Shown here: in pieces, positions 36,425-49,661 of the stretch
How the letters are laid out: the number at the start of each line of letters is the position of its first letter
Numbering within the stretch: the stretch's first letter is position 1
Source of the DNA: Trogon surrucura
Lineage: Eukaryota > Chordata > Aves > Trogoniformes > Trogonidae
Direction: 5' to 3'
DNA length: 64,000 bases
Assembly (NCBI GenBank): GCA_020746105.1
Contig: CM036626.1
Location: forward strand, 16,442,001 to 16,506,000
Notes under the pieces: model-generated
The model's database searches: none
Seen by the model: the letters and a program-made list of their open reading frames with translations, nothing else
Told to the model about the DNA's origin: nothing
Position numbers and translations under genes: made by a program

Positions 36425-39400
36425 AAAGGGGTAGGGAAAGAGTTCAAGCAGTCTATAAAGTAGATTATCCCTTCATGAAACTGAGTATCCCTGAGTTGTA
36501 GCTAAGTGAAAGAGTAAATTTGTTGAGACAAGTACAGTGTTCTCTTGAGTACATTGTATTGGGACTATTATTTAATATTCAAAATATCCTTTTCTCACTT
36601 AGATCATGAGGACTCATAGAGTTGCTGAGTATGAGCACTATTTATGTACAAAGTACTCATCCTCACCTCTCACATGGTTGCGCTGTATGAAGTCTTTCAT
36701 ACACTCTTTTAGACTGCATGAATAATCTCTCTGCAAACAGAGATTTCTGTGTGCAAGAGTGGAGGCGCTGGAGGCGCTCTCATCCATACGCCTTGGGGAA
36801 ACTTCCACTTGTATCTTGGGTACAGTCACTACCTTGTGCTGTATGTCCAACTTGAACTGTGCAGAATAATACCAACAGAGGGGCGTATGATGTTCTGTTT
36901 CATGTTTATGTGTAATAGCAGTGCTGGAAAGCTGTATGATGCTCCATATTCTCTTTGCAAGCAGAAGTGAGGAAGCAATTGTTCAGACTTTTTGTTCAGA
37001 CTTACGACATTTTTCGCCTTTCAGGATCAGCAATTGTCAGCTCATTGTTTAAAAATCCCTTGTACTGGTTCTGCTGGCAGGGCCTAAAGAGCTTGCTTTC
37101 TCTGACTAACCAAAAGCTTCTTTTTGTTATTATTTTTTTTTTCCACTGAATGAGAGAATAAGAGCAAGCAATTTTTGATTTAACCTCCTGCTGCTGAGTT
37201 TTCAAATTTTAAAGTGTTAACAAAAGGGACTGCATGTTTTCAGTGCTGAAAGCTCTGATTATACTACGGCATAAATTTATAAAAATCAAACGCAGGCAGA
37301 GAATAGCAGGCTAGAGATATGTGACTCCTTAACTGCTGGCCTTCCATAATAGAAATTGAACTTTCTCAAGAAAACAAGCTGTTAAAAGGGGACTGTTTTA
37401 CCAAGTCTGAGTCTGTATCCATTTTTGATAGATTTAGTTAACCTAGAAGGGAACAACAGTGTTGAAGTATATCACTTTGAAAGCTGCCAACTGAATGAGA
37501 TATTTTTGTTTCCTGGGTTACATGCTGAAGCCATGTCATTTGTCCTGATTTTTTTCTGTCCCTGCTAACGCACTCTGTTGCTGTATTTTATATGTTCACT
37601 CTCTGAACTACCCCAGAGATATTGATTACATTTTGGGGTGAGTGAACACTATTTCAAGCAACCTACATGAAACTCTCACTTTTGTTCCTATTTACGTAAT
37701 TGTTTGGATTAGAAATATAATTAGAGGAGTAAATTTATTATCCTAAAGAGCCTCTAAACCTGGTAAGTAATTTTTATTGGAAAGACTTCTGGTTCCACAC
37801 TTTTCCTCAGCTGACATCACACATAAGAAAGAGTTGCCCTCAAAGGAGAAAACTAATGAGATTAGTTAAATTTGGGTTTGCCTCAGTGGGATTTTCTAAG
37901 AATTAATCAGTGCCTGGTCCCACACCTTTCGAATCTCCCTCCTGGAAGGATAATGAATATTAAGGAAAGGAACCTTTAGGTTTTTTGAGTCTTCAGTAGA
38001 ACTATGGATATAGCCACCTGCTGAGGCACCTCGTGATGCAGGTCTGGGATTTTAAGATTCAGATCTGTTAAGGTCCAGAGCATGACCAGAAAACCGAAAC
38101 TGTATGGACAATGTCACCACTGCTTTTTCTTACAGCTTGTCCGGTGAGAAGAGTTTTGGTCAGGCTTGTTGAGAAAGTTTGGTGTGAACAAAACTTTTAC
38201 AACAGAATTGTTCCCTTTTTCTTTCATTCTCTTTTATTCTGTTTCCTGTATGCGTAGGGAGTGCATGTTTCTGTGGGCAAAATCTGCTTTCATTGTGGTT
38301 TGCTGACACCCATCAAATTTGCGTGCACAAGGCACAAGCACTTGCATAATTCATACTGGTGTGGCTCAGGATGCTGATCTGAGCTTACTGCTCGATGCTC
38401 CCTTCCTGGGAAAGCCATCGCTTGTTATTTAGGAGGGGAATTGATAGCGTTGATAGCAGCTCAGAGCAGCTTTGCTCCCAGGCCAGTGCCAGAAAACAGA
38501 TGTGTGATGTGCCATATCCTTAACAGATGGACGTGCCATATGCCATTAAAAGTGGTTATCCAACTTTCTCTCACATTGTGGGTGAACAGCTCTTCTCTTT
38601 TGCATCAAAGCCTTAACAGGGAAAAAAGTGTTAGTTCCTAAGGGAGGTAAATAGCTCAGAGGATTTCCGAGGTGTCTTCTAGAATTTCTCAGTGCTGAAC
38701 AGTTGTGTGCCGCTCAATGGCTGTCTACCTGAGAGTTTGCGGTGCCCTTATTCTTGGCTGTGGGAGGTAAATTCTCTGTCTCACAAACCTGGGATTACAC
38801 TAATGGATGTCCAAGTCTGAACTAATTTACTTTGTTTTTCCTAAGGCAGGCTTGGAGTCGGGCTAACATGGCCATGGGACATCTGGAATGACGACATACA
38901 CAACGAGCAAGCTCCCATCTCCACAGAACAAAGGGCAGGGCTTAAAGAAATAAACTTGGATGTGTAACAGAACACCAACTTCCTTACAGGAAGGAGTAGA
39001 AAGTTGCACAATAGCCTAAGAACAGCCACACACATAATTCATGTGTGAATTATGGTTAGATATCTAGGTTAGGTGGGCCACTTCCAGGTCATGCTCTCTG
39101 AGTCGTTTACAAGTACTGAACTGCTCCAGAGTTTTGGGCTCACGCTTGGTTATGGACCCATGAGTGATGTTACGACATTGTGTGGTTAAGTGGTTTGGTA
39201 GACTATTGCATAGGTTCTTTTTGCTGTTCAGGAGGAAAAAGTATTTCCACTTGTGGCCTTAACAAGAAAACTGAGATAGCAGAGGTTTTATCATTTTAGG
39301 ATATGAGCTGGGTCATATGAGGGACTGAACTAATTTTGGTGATTGGGAATTCAGAGGAAAAGATTTATGGAAGGTCTTCATAGGTGAAGCCTTCTTAGAT

Positions 39401-42400
39401 TCAAGCAACCAACCTGAAAGTGGTTGTTTTTCTGTCCCAGATTATTTGGAGCCCTGAAGTTCAGGAGGATTACAATGAAAGGCTTTAATTTGGAGAGTCT
39501 ACAGCATGATGTAAGACAATGCCCAGAATAAAACCTACATAGATTGAATAACGCAGAATCAATACAGGAACAGAAGTCTGTGACAGAGGTTGCTATGGCA
39601 TCTCCCTTATTTAATAAAGGAATAAATAAAGGAATAGAAATCTTCATAAATGGCCTCAGCACAAACTAGAGCTGTTCCTAACATCTCTAATATATGCATT
39701 AGCATTTTTGAAAAATTAGTTATCTTTCTCCATAAACAAGAATGTTGGTGGGGTTTTTTTTTACCATTCTTAAAGTAGCTTTAACTTGTCTAAATTTGTG
39801 CCAATTCCAGTTGAACTGTTCCCGAAGCTTCACCTGGGGAGTAGGGAAGTTATGAACAGAGAAATCTGTAGAAATGTTTGCGCTAGATGTATAAGAGGAC
39901 AGGCATAAATACACCCCAAAATGCAGTTCCATGGAGCAGTTCCATGGAGCATATGAAACCTAAATCTGCAAGAACATGAGTCCTTAATTTTATTGCTTAA
40001 CAGACAAGGGACGATAAGAGGATTTACTCAGGGTGGCAGAATCAGGCTGAAGGCAATAGCAGCCTACCTGTGAATCCCAAACTGTCTCCCAGTCCAGAAT
40101 GCCCCATAGCAAGAAAACCTTCGCTTGGATTCAAGATGGAGATGCCAGACCACATCCTCACATATTTAAAGTCAGGGAGTCCGAGGAATTAACAGGATTA
40201 CGCGATTTGGGTGCAGAGAGATGAAAGGGCAATTTATATGCAATGAACAATTAATCTATAAATTAAGATTTGGTTTTGCTTGTCAAAGATTGATTTTGTC
40301 ATTTAGCATTACTAGTGTTTGATGTCACACACATCTGAATAGTTCTGCAACCTTCAGGGTGTGTTGTTTAATTATGCATCGTCTATCATGTGGTGTAGTT
40401 CTTCATTTTGAATAGGACAGTGCTGAAGCTACACATCCCATCTTGCAGGTATTCAGATATATAATTTTGCGACCAGTATTTTCTCAGTAACATTTCTTAT
40501 AGCAAACAGTTTGCTATAAATATTTGCTATGCAAATAAATATCAATGGGGCATGTTATGGCAAAAAGCAATATAAAGAAAATTTGGATGTAACTTCTGAA
40601 AATGTTTTTTCTTCCATTTAAAGGTTGAGTGGAGGTTTCTCTGTGCTTGAGCATTTGTTACCTCTTAAATGTACCACACCCACCACATCTCCAGTTCCTG
40701 GAAAGTGTGTCAACCTTTAAATGAATAATTTAAAGCAAACTTAACTTTCCTGAGAAGCAATCTAATGAATAGATGTAACTGATGCCCACTAGTTATCGTG
40801 TTCTGGGGTACATGGTGAACAAATTATCTTTTTTTTTCCCTTAGTATGAAACAGTCCTAATTTTTTGGAAATGCATTTGCTAGTCACAAATATCCCTCAC
40901 AAAATGTGTGCAAAAAACCCAATCGTTGTCATGTGCAAAAGGCCTTCACTCATTTGAGTCACAGGCAAGTTTGCACTTTAACAAAAGTAAATACCAAATG
41001 ACAAATGGTTAATGTTTGCTTAGGAGAAAATGTCATTGTTTGCTTGCAAATTCAGGCATTTTTACGGACTTGAATTAAAGCCTACGAGTAACCTGAAAGT
41101 CTCCCACCTTGTGCAGGTCAAGCAGCTGAAGAGCATGTCTTTCCCCAGATTTTTGTGAAAAGACAACTTATGGTGATATTTAAAAGTAGTTAAAAGTAAT
41201 AGATACAGACAAACAAAACAAAGATCATTCAAATGGCTCCACACCTCTTGGGTCTGTCTCAGTTGCAATACAGATAAGTAGAGAAAATACATAAGAAAAC
41301 AGCTCATCTTGTGGGGTGTGGGCCTATGTAACATCCTGGTTAGAAGAGGGACTGAACTATCAGTAACTTAGAGTCAATGAATTGCTGAAGTTAGTTAAAA
41401 GTATAAATAATTTGCAATACAAGGACAAAAGGAGTTGGGAAAATTATTCATCCGCATATTGATTGCAAGTGCATTTTTCAAGTTCCTCATGATATGATAA
41501 ATCCTAAAGGTGGTAGAAAAATTCTGGCAAAATCATTAGCTGAAAACTCAGCCCCATTTCTATTGAATTCAGAACTGCTGAACAGCTTTGCCTTACTGTA
41601 GCCCTGCTATATACGTCAGCAAACAAAATTTGGCAGCTGGAGAATTTTGTTCTCGATAAAACCTGTACTTGAAAATGTTTGTCCTTACTCTTTTCTGTGG
41701 ATTTGCACAAATACACTTTTCTTTGGCATCCTGTGACTTTTCAGCTAAAATGTATTTTGAAATCTAATGAGAATCTAAAGGATGCTTGTTAAGCTATTAA
41801 TTACTTTTCGCTTGCCCATTAGGCTGTACTTTCACGTTTCTACAAGAAAATTTAAACGCCTTTTGGCCAAAAATATACAGTAGGAAATGTTATAGCCACC
41901 CTCACACGGAGATTTTACATGTGCCTCAGGTAGGAATGAATAAACAACTGTATTCACTATAATGTCCCTTCATGCAACTTTCTCTTGCCACTAGTTAGGC
42001 CTTAATACACTTAGAAGGTTGCTCTTCTAATTTGAACTGTGCGAGACTTTGGCCGGAGGCTACTTCTGTGTCCCAGTGATAAAAGAAGACATAAAACAGC
42101 CCAGTGCCTGATCATTCTCCCTGGCTGTCACTGAATCATGTTTAATAGCATCTCCATTGCAGTTTTGGCCAATTTGCTTGCAATGGCATCCCTTTCCATG
42201 GGCTTACTGCTCAGCAGGCCCTGAAGCAATCTATGAATAACTTCCCAACAGATGCTGTTTATGAATTGGAGCAAATGGCTTCCCTGTTTCTCTTTTTTCT
42301 CACTTCAATAATTTTCAGTTACATTACGATGAATATTTATAGTCCTATAGCAGTGCATAAAAATGGGAACAAGCGGACCTGTGCATTGTTTCATACGTGA

Positions 42401-42672
42401 GTGCTGTTCTAATGGGTTTTGGCTCAACGGTTTTAATAATGTTCTGTTGATAGACTGAAAAGAGAATGCAAATTGTAGATCAGTCACTTCCATTCACTCT
42501 TTTAGCAGACTGGGCATTGATGAAAGACTGTATTAGGAGCACGTAGAGTGTACCTTATCTTCTGGAAATAATGCACCCCCTAATACAAGTCTACAATACC
42601 TTTCTACTCGGTTTTATTTCCTGTGAGCAGTCCCAACAAAACTTTACACTACTGCATCCTGTCCTTACTGGG
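36425..42672. other. Gene-free stretch
   Basis: No supported exon or mobile element. There is a 13-bp tandem repeat at 39923-39951. The interval 40.25-40.60 kb is AT-rich and includes ATGCAAAT (octamer motif) near 40528. Otherwise I see nothing I can name. Confidence 0.5.
39923..39951. repeat. 13-bp tandem repeat, just over two units
   Basis: GCAGTTCCATGGA is repeated exactly at 39923-39935 and 39936-39948, followed by a partial third unit GCA. Confidence 0.9.
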
Positions 42673-43473
42673 TGTTTGCATGACAAGGTTTTGGTAGTGG
42701 GGGAGCTACAGGGAAGGCCTCTGTGAGAAGCTGCTAGAATCTTCCCCCACGTCCAACAGAACCAATGCCAGATGGCTCCATGATGAACCCACCATTGGCC
42801 AAGGCCAAGCTCATCGGCAACAGTGGTGGCATCTCCAGGATAACGTATTTGAGAAAGGTAAAAAAACCTGCACAATAACAAAGCAGGGAAGAAACAGAAG
42901 TGAGAATATGTGAGAGAAACAACTCTGCAGACACCAAGATCAGTGAAAAAGGAGGGGAAGGAAGTGTTCTGCGCATGGGAGCAGAGATTCCCCTGCAGCC
43001 TATGGTGAGGACCATGGTGAGGCAGGCTGTCCCCCTGCAGCCATGGAGATCCATGGTGGAGCAGATGTCCACCTGCAGCCTGTGGAGGTCCCCACACCGG
43101 AGCAGGTGGATGCCTGAAGGAGGCTGTGACCCTGTGGGAAGACCACACTGGAGCAGGCTCCTGGCAGGACCTGTGGATCTGTGGAGAGAGAAGACCATGA
43201 TGGAAAGGATTTCCTGGCAGGACTTGTGACCCTGCAGGAGACACACACTGGAGCAGTTTGTGAAGAACTGTAGCTTGTGGGAAGGACTCTTTTTGGAGAA
43301 GTTCATGAAGGACTGTCTCCCATGGGAAGAACCCCATGCTGGAGCAGGGGAATAATGTGAGGAGTCCTCTCCCTGAGGAGGAAGGAGCAGCAGAAACTGC
43401 TGGAGCCCCCATTCCCCATACCCTCCATGTGGCTGGTGGGGAGTAGGCATCCAGCCAAAGTCAATCCACCACA
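42673..43473 (+). mobile_element. Decayed solo LTR of an avian ERVL-type endogenous retrovirus
   Basis: The block begins TGTTTGCATGACAAGG and ends AATCCACCACA, giving canonical TG...CA termini. It is flanked by CTGGG on the left (42668-42672) and CTGAG on the right (43474-43478), a 5-bp target-site duplication with one mismatch; ERVL insertions usually make 5-bp duplications. From memory, the order of blocks (AAGGTTTTGGTAGTGGGGG, GATTCCCCTGCAGCC, GGAGCAG-rich middle, GGGAAGAACCCCATGCTGG, GTCCTCTCCCTGAGGAGG) matches a widespread neoavian LTR family. No AATAAA is present, and the tail after CCCCATTCCCC is short, so an AT-rich segment carrying the polyadenylation signal is probably deleted. No primer-binding site, polypurine tract or gag/pol/env sequence adjoins it, so it is a solo LTR. 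The antisense open frames of 273 and 250 codons (42591-43486) are by-products of its composition. The strand rests on family recall. Confidence 0.8.
42988..43350 (+). repeat. Degenerate GC-rich internal repeats within the LTR
   Basis: The LTR middle consists of diverged units of roughly 40-50 bp, marked by GGAGCAG at 43058, 43099, 43150, 43250 and 43341 and by recurring CTGCAGCC and GGCAGGAC blocks. Spacings are about 41, 51, 2x50 and 2x45 bp. The periodicity keeps the antisense strand free of stops and explains the long frames there. Confidence 0.7.
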
Positions 43474-43478
43474 CTGAG

Positions 43479-46400
43479 TTTATCAAGCTCTGGCTAAAAT
43501 GTCATGTGATTTGTGAGAAAATTAATGTTTAGTGGTAGAAGTAGCCAGTGTTACAAATATGTCACGTCTATGAATTAAGTTGGAAAGTGCAAAGGAGAAA
43601 CTGATTTGTGATCAGCCATCATTCTTTAGCAGAACAGCTCAGAATTCTTGTTCAGCCCTAAAAAGACCACTTTATAACATTTTATAATTCTGTAACAGTT
43701 TTTCGATGTTGTTTTGCCAAGAAAAGTGGTAAGATTTACAGCTGTAGATGTTTATTGAGTTTTTCCCAAGGGAACTGTTCTTGGTGCTGCTTCATTCATC
43801 TCCGAATGTCTAGTCTACTTGTCATTTCTATTAAACAATGGAAAGGCTAAAGAAATAATGCTTTTATTATCACAGTAATTCCAAGATTAATAAACCCCTC
43901 TAACTTACTAGATACACTTGTACAAACATATTGTCTATAAATATATACTAGATACAAACCATGCATATTTAAATACAGAATATGTCACATTAGTGCGTTT
44001 TCCATTACTCTGTAATAAATTTGTTTGTACAACAAAAATAATTGGAAATATGAATGACCACACACATTATTCACACTACACGTCTTTAACACAGCATTTC
44101 GTTCCACAGTACAGAAGTTGGAAACAGGAAACTATCTGAACAATTTTATGTATCCTGATATGATGGCACTCATGTGGATTACAGCTTTTAAAAATCCATT
44201 GTAAATAGGGCACGCTAAATAAATATGACTGTTGTGCCTATGAAACTCAGATTGTGTAATTTCATCACTTTTGGCTTCCCATAAATGAATAAAAAGCATA
44301 TACCATGCTAACTTATATTATCAGTTGCTGTCTCAGGAAAGTAAACTGAGATATGCAATGTGTCCTGAGTTCTACACCATTAAGTAGCAAAATAATACAA
44401 TTACAGCCATACCAACCTATACTTCTAGAAGCATTTATTTGACATTCTGAAGTGGCTTTCTAAAAGGCATGTATTGTAGAAGGGTGGCATTTCTAATTGA
44501 CAGGATAATTTGACATTTGAAAATGTGTATTTGTTCCATTTTCCATCAAATCAATAACTTGAAGAGTTGATTATTAAGGTGGCCAGAACTGGACATCAGG
44601 GACAGGTCTGCCTTCCCATACTGGGAGCTACTGGGTGGTGGTCTCAGACCTGTGGCTGTTTGGAGAATTTGGTTCCAGCCTTCTCTCTCTGTCCCTTGAC
44701 CCACTCTTCTCTAGCCTATGCCATCTGCTACAATTTCTTTATAAGTTCTTGGCACTTCTTCCCTGGTTCTTTTGCACCAGGAGCATGCCATGTGCTTGTG
44801 TCTTTCTCATGTCTTTGCTGATGTTTCCTCTGGTATTCTCTAAGGAGTTCTGCCTATAGTATAGAATCATAAACAAGTCCTTCCCTTGAGACTAGATTTA
44901 ATTAAGAAAGGACCAAAACCACAGTAATGGAAAGGCCTAATTTGAATTTTTCAGTATCTTCTAAGAATGAAATACGTGCATTAAGATATTGACTAGATTT
45001 TTAAAAAAAGAAAGTCTTCTTCCTGTCAATCATACACAGTGCTTTTTTATTTAATTATTCCGTATCATTTATCTTCACAGTTCCCTCTATAACTCATTTC
45101 CACAGCTCCTTGCTTCTTGGACAGGTTATTGATCTAATGTGTACAGAGAAGGTTTTTTAAAGGCAGTCTTTTAATAGTAATCACCTATGCACAAAATCAA
45201 GGAGCTCTTTAATGTAAGCAGTAGTAGAAATTTGATCAATGCAAGCATTACAGCGTTAGGCCTTAAATTAATTGTTTCAGCTTACACTTTAGGTAACTTT
45301 GACATCACTTCAATATCTGGTCTTTTCAGAATTTTATCATGTAGGAAATGTTATCTTCATAAATCACTGTCAGCTAAGAAATTTTGTTGGAGACGTAAAA
45401 TAAAGTAAGAGATCTGAACAACCTTCTGGTGGAAGTTTAGGACTGAACTGGTTACTGGCTCTAGTTTTCAGCCTCCATGATAATGATTTAATATCTCAAA
45501 AATACCAAGGGAAACCAGTGAAAAAGCTCAGCCCAAAACATTTGACAAAATTTTTATACTGTGTTTCAGAAGTGTCACTCAAAAACTGCCATTGGGATGC
45601 AGAGATTAGCTATGCCTAATTGGGAGACTGAGTCTCTATCTAAGAACATTTTTCTTTAATTCACCGTACAAATTCTTTCTGACGAATACTGCTGTCAGTT
45701 AATTTTTCATTAAAAAAAAGGTGGGTTTTTTTTTTAACCACTGTACTAAGATCAAAAGTGTAGACCCAATACTCCCTTCCTTATTAACCTCAATTAGAGG
45801 TGGTAAATAGAAGCTTTTTCAGATTAATCATAAAGAATTGATTTTTTTTTTTAAAAAAAAACAAAACACCTGAAATAACATCTAGACAGTGAGCTGTGAG
45901 GGTCAAGCATGAACACATTTCATTTTACACGTGGGTCAGCTTCCCACTGGTCCTTGGGGAGCTTCGCTGCGTGTTGCGAGCACCCTTCAATAAGAGGAGT
46001 GATGGAGCAGGCAGTGGTCCCTAAGAGATGTAAGAGAAATGGATTAAATGGATGTTCTTTCTGGAAGGAAGAGATACATGTATAAATGTAATATATTCCT
46101 TCAAATGGGCTTAATGATTTGCATATAGTTGTGAACAGTTTTCTATACATTTAAACTATTCTAATGCTCAATGTTTCTAACGAGTTGTTTATTACTGTGG
46201 ACCTTCAATTTACCACGTGCTGAGCAGGCTATAAATACTGCTCCTACATAAATTATTAATAAAATCAACATCTTTTATCACTTTCTTGCCTGGCATAAAC
46301 TATGATGAGCTGAAAGTCCTACAAATGCTTTTAAGTGCTCCCTCCTTCCCCAGCCCCCTGGTACATGCAAGGAAAATATTTGCTTTTATATGATAGTGGA

Positions 46401-47199
46401 AGTGCTTTTTCTGTGGCTAGAATAAATTTTCTCAGTCTTTCTATGGTGGATGCTAATAACCAAAGTGGCTTTGTTATTACCTAACAAAAGGCTAACATGT
46501 TTTAGCTTTAAAAAACTGTATCTTTCCAATTGTCCTTTTCGTCTCAGCCTTGTTTTCTGCTATAATTAATTATTTTTCTCATAGACAAAATAAACCCCAT
46601 TAGTACTAACAAGGGAGATTCAGATTAAGGGCTCAAAGAGCCTTGGATCTTAATGTTAACATGATTGTTTGAGTAGGAATTTATCAATTTGGGATTGAAA
46701 ATTAATCAACAAAAATGTTTTAGGAGCATGATTCATAGTCAAACCAAAATACCAGAATGTTTATTTGATTCCATGGAAAAGACAGATGTCTTTATCTTAA
46801 CCCTATGGGAATTGCACTGGAAAATGAAAATAAGTGTGTCTTTAACAAAGCTAAATTTGAACCATCACATGTGATAATTTCCTTTCTTTTTTTTTTTTCT
46901 TCTTCCTTTGCCTTTCTCAGTGTGACATGACTCAGACAAAAATAGCAGGATAATATCACAGATGTTCCTTTACACCAGTCACTGGTTATTGCTTATCCAA
47001 ATGAAGTTTTAATACAAACACACAACTGCTGCTTCTGTTTTATTGCTGTCACAATTTTGTTGCAAATTTAATAAATGGAGAAGTGTGAGCAGATGTGTCA
47101 TTGACAGTTTGCTTTCTTCACTGGGCTGAATGGCAAGCTAGAGGATGTCAGTCACATCTGCATTTTTAGAATATTTAATTCTGTGCCTTTTTCATCCAG
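43479..47199. other. Gene-free stretch
   Basis: AT-rich single-copy DNA. A short GC-richer patch at 44.57-44.83 kb has two overlapping + frames (84 and 74 codons) with no recognised product. T and A tracts occur near 45.73 and 45.84 kb. No RNA gene or further mobile element is recognised. Confidence 0.5.
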
Positions 47200-47301
47200 T
47201 CTGGCGCTCCTCAGTTGGCTGTTGGGACCAGTGCAAATGGGCTACAGCTGTGCAACGGATCTGGAAAGCTACTGCAAGCTCGGAGCTGTACAAACACTCA
47301 G
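47200..47301 (+). other. Candidate 102-bp exon with splice-like borders
   Basis: A pyrimidine-rich run ending TTTTTCATCCAG precedes 102 bp that end in CTCAG followed by GTACTG. The length is an exact multiple of three, GC content is clearly above the AT-rich flanks, and all three + frames are open. One reads SGAPQLAVGTSANG and onward. I recognise no family. Because every frame is open, the sequence itself does not choose a frame, so a noncoding exon or chance are equally possible. Confidence 0.2.
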
Positions 47302-49661
47302 GTACTGCACTGGCTTCTTGGAGTGCATTGGATAAACTCACTTTTCCAGCCACAAATGGTCCCCAAAAACCTTATCAATGATTTCATTTACCACGGGTTT
47401 TGCCCAGTGGTTGACACAGTACCATAGCATCCCTAACTGCTGCACCGCTTTGGTTTCAGTCCCAGTTGTGCTCTGGCAAAGCCTGTGATAAGATTCTGGC
47501 TGCCAAAATCAGATCAGTGCGAGTTTGCAGCCTCTGGCCTTTCTGGATCACCAGAGAAAAGGTATTTCTGGTCAGGCAGAGGTGTTACAGGGCATACTGC
47601 TGTACAGTGGAATTTGGGCAGGAAAGTCAACTACATCCTAGCTAGCAAGGATTCCCTGATCTATTGAAATGGGTAGCTTATGATTCTGGGAACCAGGCAG
47701 AGAGAAATCCCAAGGAAGAAACTATCTTAGTGTAACAACAGCTGAGGCCATAAACCACTGTGATATAAAAATACTTTATAAACATTAAGTGAAAAAATAG
47801 TCCCTCACTTACAGTTTTTATGTGATTTATGTCTTTAATTTATTTAAATTGGTGACCCATCAAACGCAGACACAAAATTAGAAGTTCAGCAAAAATTTCA
47901 ACTGCCATAAGGAAATACTGACTTTTTATTTGCTCTTCTCCTGCAGCTGCCTCTCCATGTTACATAAATTTATCTCAAAATGAAGCACAATGAGAAACCA
48001 TCTTGCCAGAATATTATTGATCTGTGATTTGGGTACCAGGCTCAATACACTGTAGTCACACATGTGAAAGAGACAATTTACTCCCTTTCACCCTGAAATT
48101 TTTCAGAGATATCTGTCATTTCAGATATATAAATCTGCAAGCTTTTCATAGCAGTTTTGTGACCAAATATATGCCACACTACTTATGGGATTTTTCAGTA
48201 AAGCAAGAGTGAGTCAGTACCCTTGTATTAATCAGATGGTCATGGTTTGAAAGCTGCTGATATCCATGTCCTGTGGCCCAGAGGGGTCCACACGCAGCAA
48301 GTATGGTCTGTAAGGCACTGAAGTGAAAGGTTTTCTTTATTTTTCTTTTCTTTTTTTTTTCCCCATTGGTTACAGTGGGATTTGGTTCAAGCTCAATAAA
48401 TTCAACAACAAGTACCGGCTCTTCAGCTGGTGTAAATTTCACACGTTTGCTTCAAAAGCAGACGCTGCCTTTCACGGTGGGAATTTTCCTGCTATCTTGG
48501 GTATACACACTTTGCAAGTGTTGAAGTTGGAGTGTCCAGCTCTATAACTTTGTAAAAGGTACCGAGATTTTCCATGCTTTACTGGTGACCTCACTCTGAA
48601 CAGTATTTTTCTCCTTCTTTTTACTGTCTCTGTTGTTGACTAGTAAAATGGTTATTTGTACAGACATTTTCTGGAAATACGTAACCAACATACACCTGCA
48701 GCATTTAGGAAAAACATGGTCCATGTATCAGGACAAGGCCAAAAATTCACAGCATTAGGTTTTCTTTAGCCAGTTGTGCTTGATTTTCTTTTAGGAAATC
48801 ACAGTGTTTGTAGCAATCTGGCCCTCCCTACCAAAATAACACAACCCTCTTTCAATATTTGCTGGGAAAGCTACACCAATATATTAGTTGTTCATTATAG
48901 AAAACCATGTCTGAGCACAGGAAAAAGGCAGAGTTTTAATTCCCTGCAAGATATTGATTTCTTCTGTAGCTTCTGAGAAGTCAATCAACCCACTTGTCCC
49001 TGCAATAACCACTTAGAACATAGGTGGTGCAGGAAGGACAGGCTGAAGGGGCAGAGTGTGTGTATGGGCACATGGCTTGAATGAAGCACCTCTATAAATT
49101 GCTGCCCCAATATAGAGCTAGTTCCCTTTTGCAGGCTTGGAATTGTACAAGCACTACCTGGAAAAGCTCCTTTATCTTCCACACCCTGGGGCTACTTCAA
49201 CTCATGAGCATAGTTATTCCTTAGAAAGATATCTTTAAGATTAGGCTCTCTGAAGCACAACAAAGACAAGTTGCACTTTCTAAAGGCTATAACATTAGAT
49301 GTAAAAGCTCTTTCTGAAGTTTGGCCATTTAAAATATTTTTAAAGTGGTTTTTGTTAATAGATTGAGCCATAAAGATGAGATAATGGCATGCAAATATTT
49401 GTTCTTTTTCCACAATGATTACCTTATTACATTATCTATGTCAAGGAGAAGCTCTCACATCCACGATGCAAATTTTCTACAAGTGATTCTTTATAACTAT
49501 ATTCAGCTCTATGCAAATACAGAGGCTTCTTGAAGGCCCATTGAACTCTGCTCTGTGGCATCCTGTGATGGTTACATAAATTTCTTCTTCAGCATGATAG
49601 GACAAGATAACAGAATTAAACTATGATGATTTCTGCAAGATAAGGAGCAGTCACTGTTGCC
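47302..49661. other. Mostly unannotated; one strong pyrimidine tract
   Basis: At 48331-48365 there is a long, almost pure pyrimidine run, then ATTGGTTACAG ending at 48375, which resembles a 3' splice site. The sequence after it stays open to 48547 in one + frame (48323-48547, 74 codons), but no good donor follows within 100 bp, so I do not call an exon. Nothing else is recognised in this interval. Confidence 0.35.

Noticed and set aside
42591-43486. Minus-strand open frames of 273 and 250 codons, the longest in the window
   Set aside because: They lie almost wholly inside the solo LTR, antisense to it, overlap each other in different frames, and arise from its GC-rich repeated units. Proline, serine and leucine-rich composition follows from the repeats.
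44583-44602. CCAGAACTGGACAT, similar to a stretch found in CR1 elements
   Set aside because: Only about 14 bases agree and the flanks do not continue the CR1 pattern, so it is not called as a repeat.
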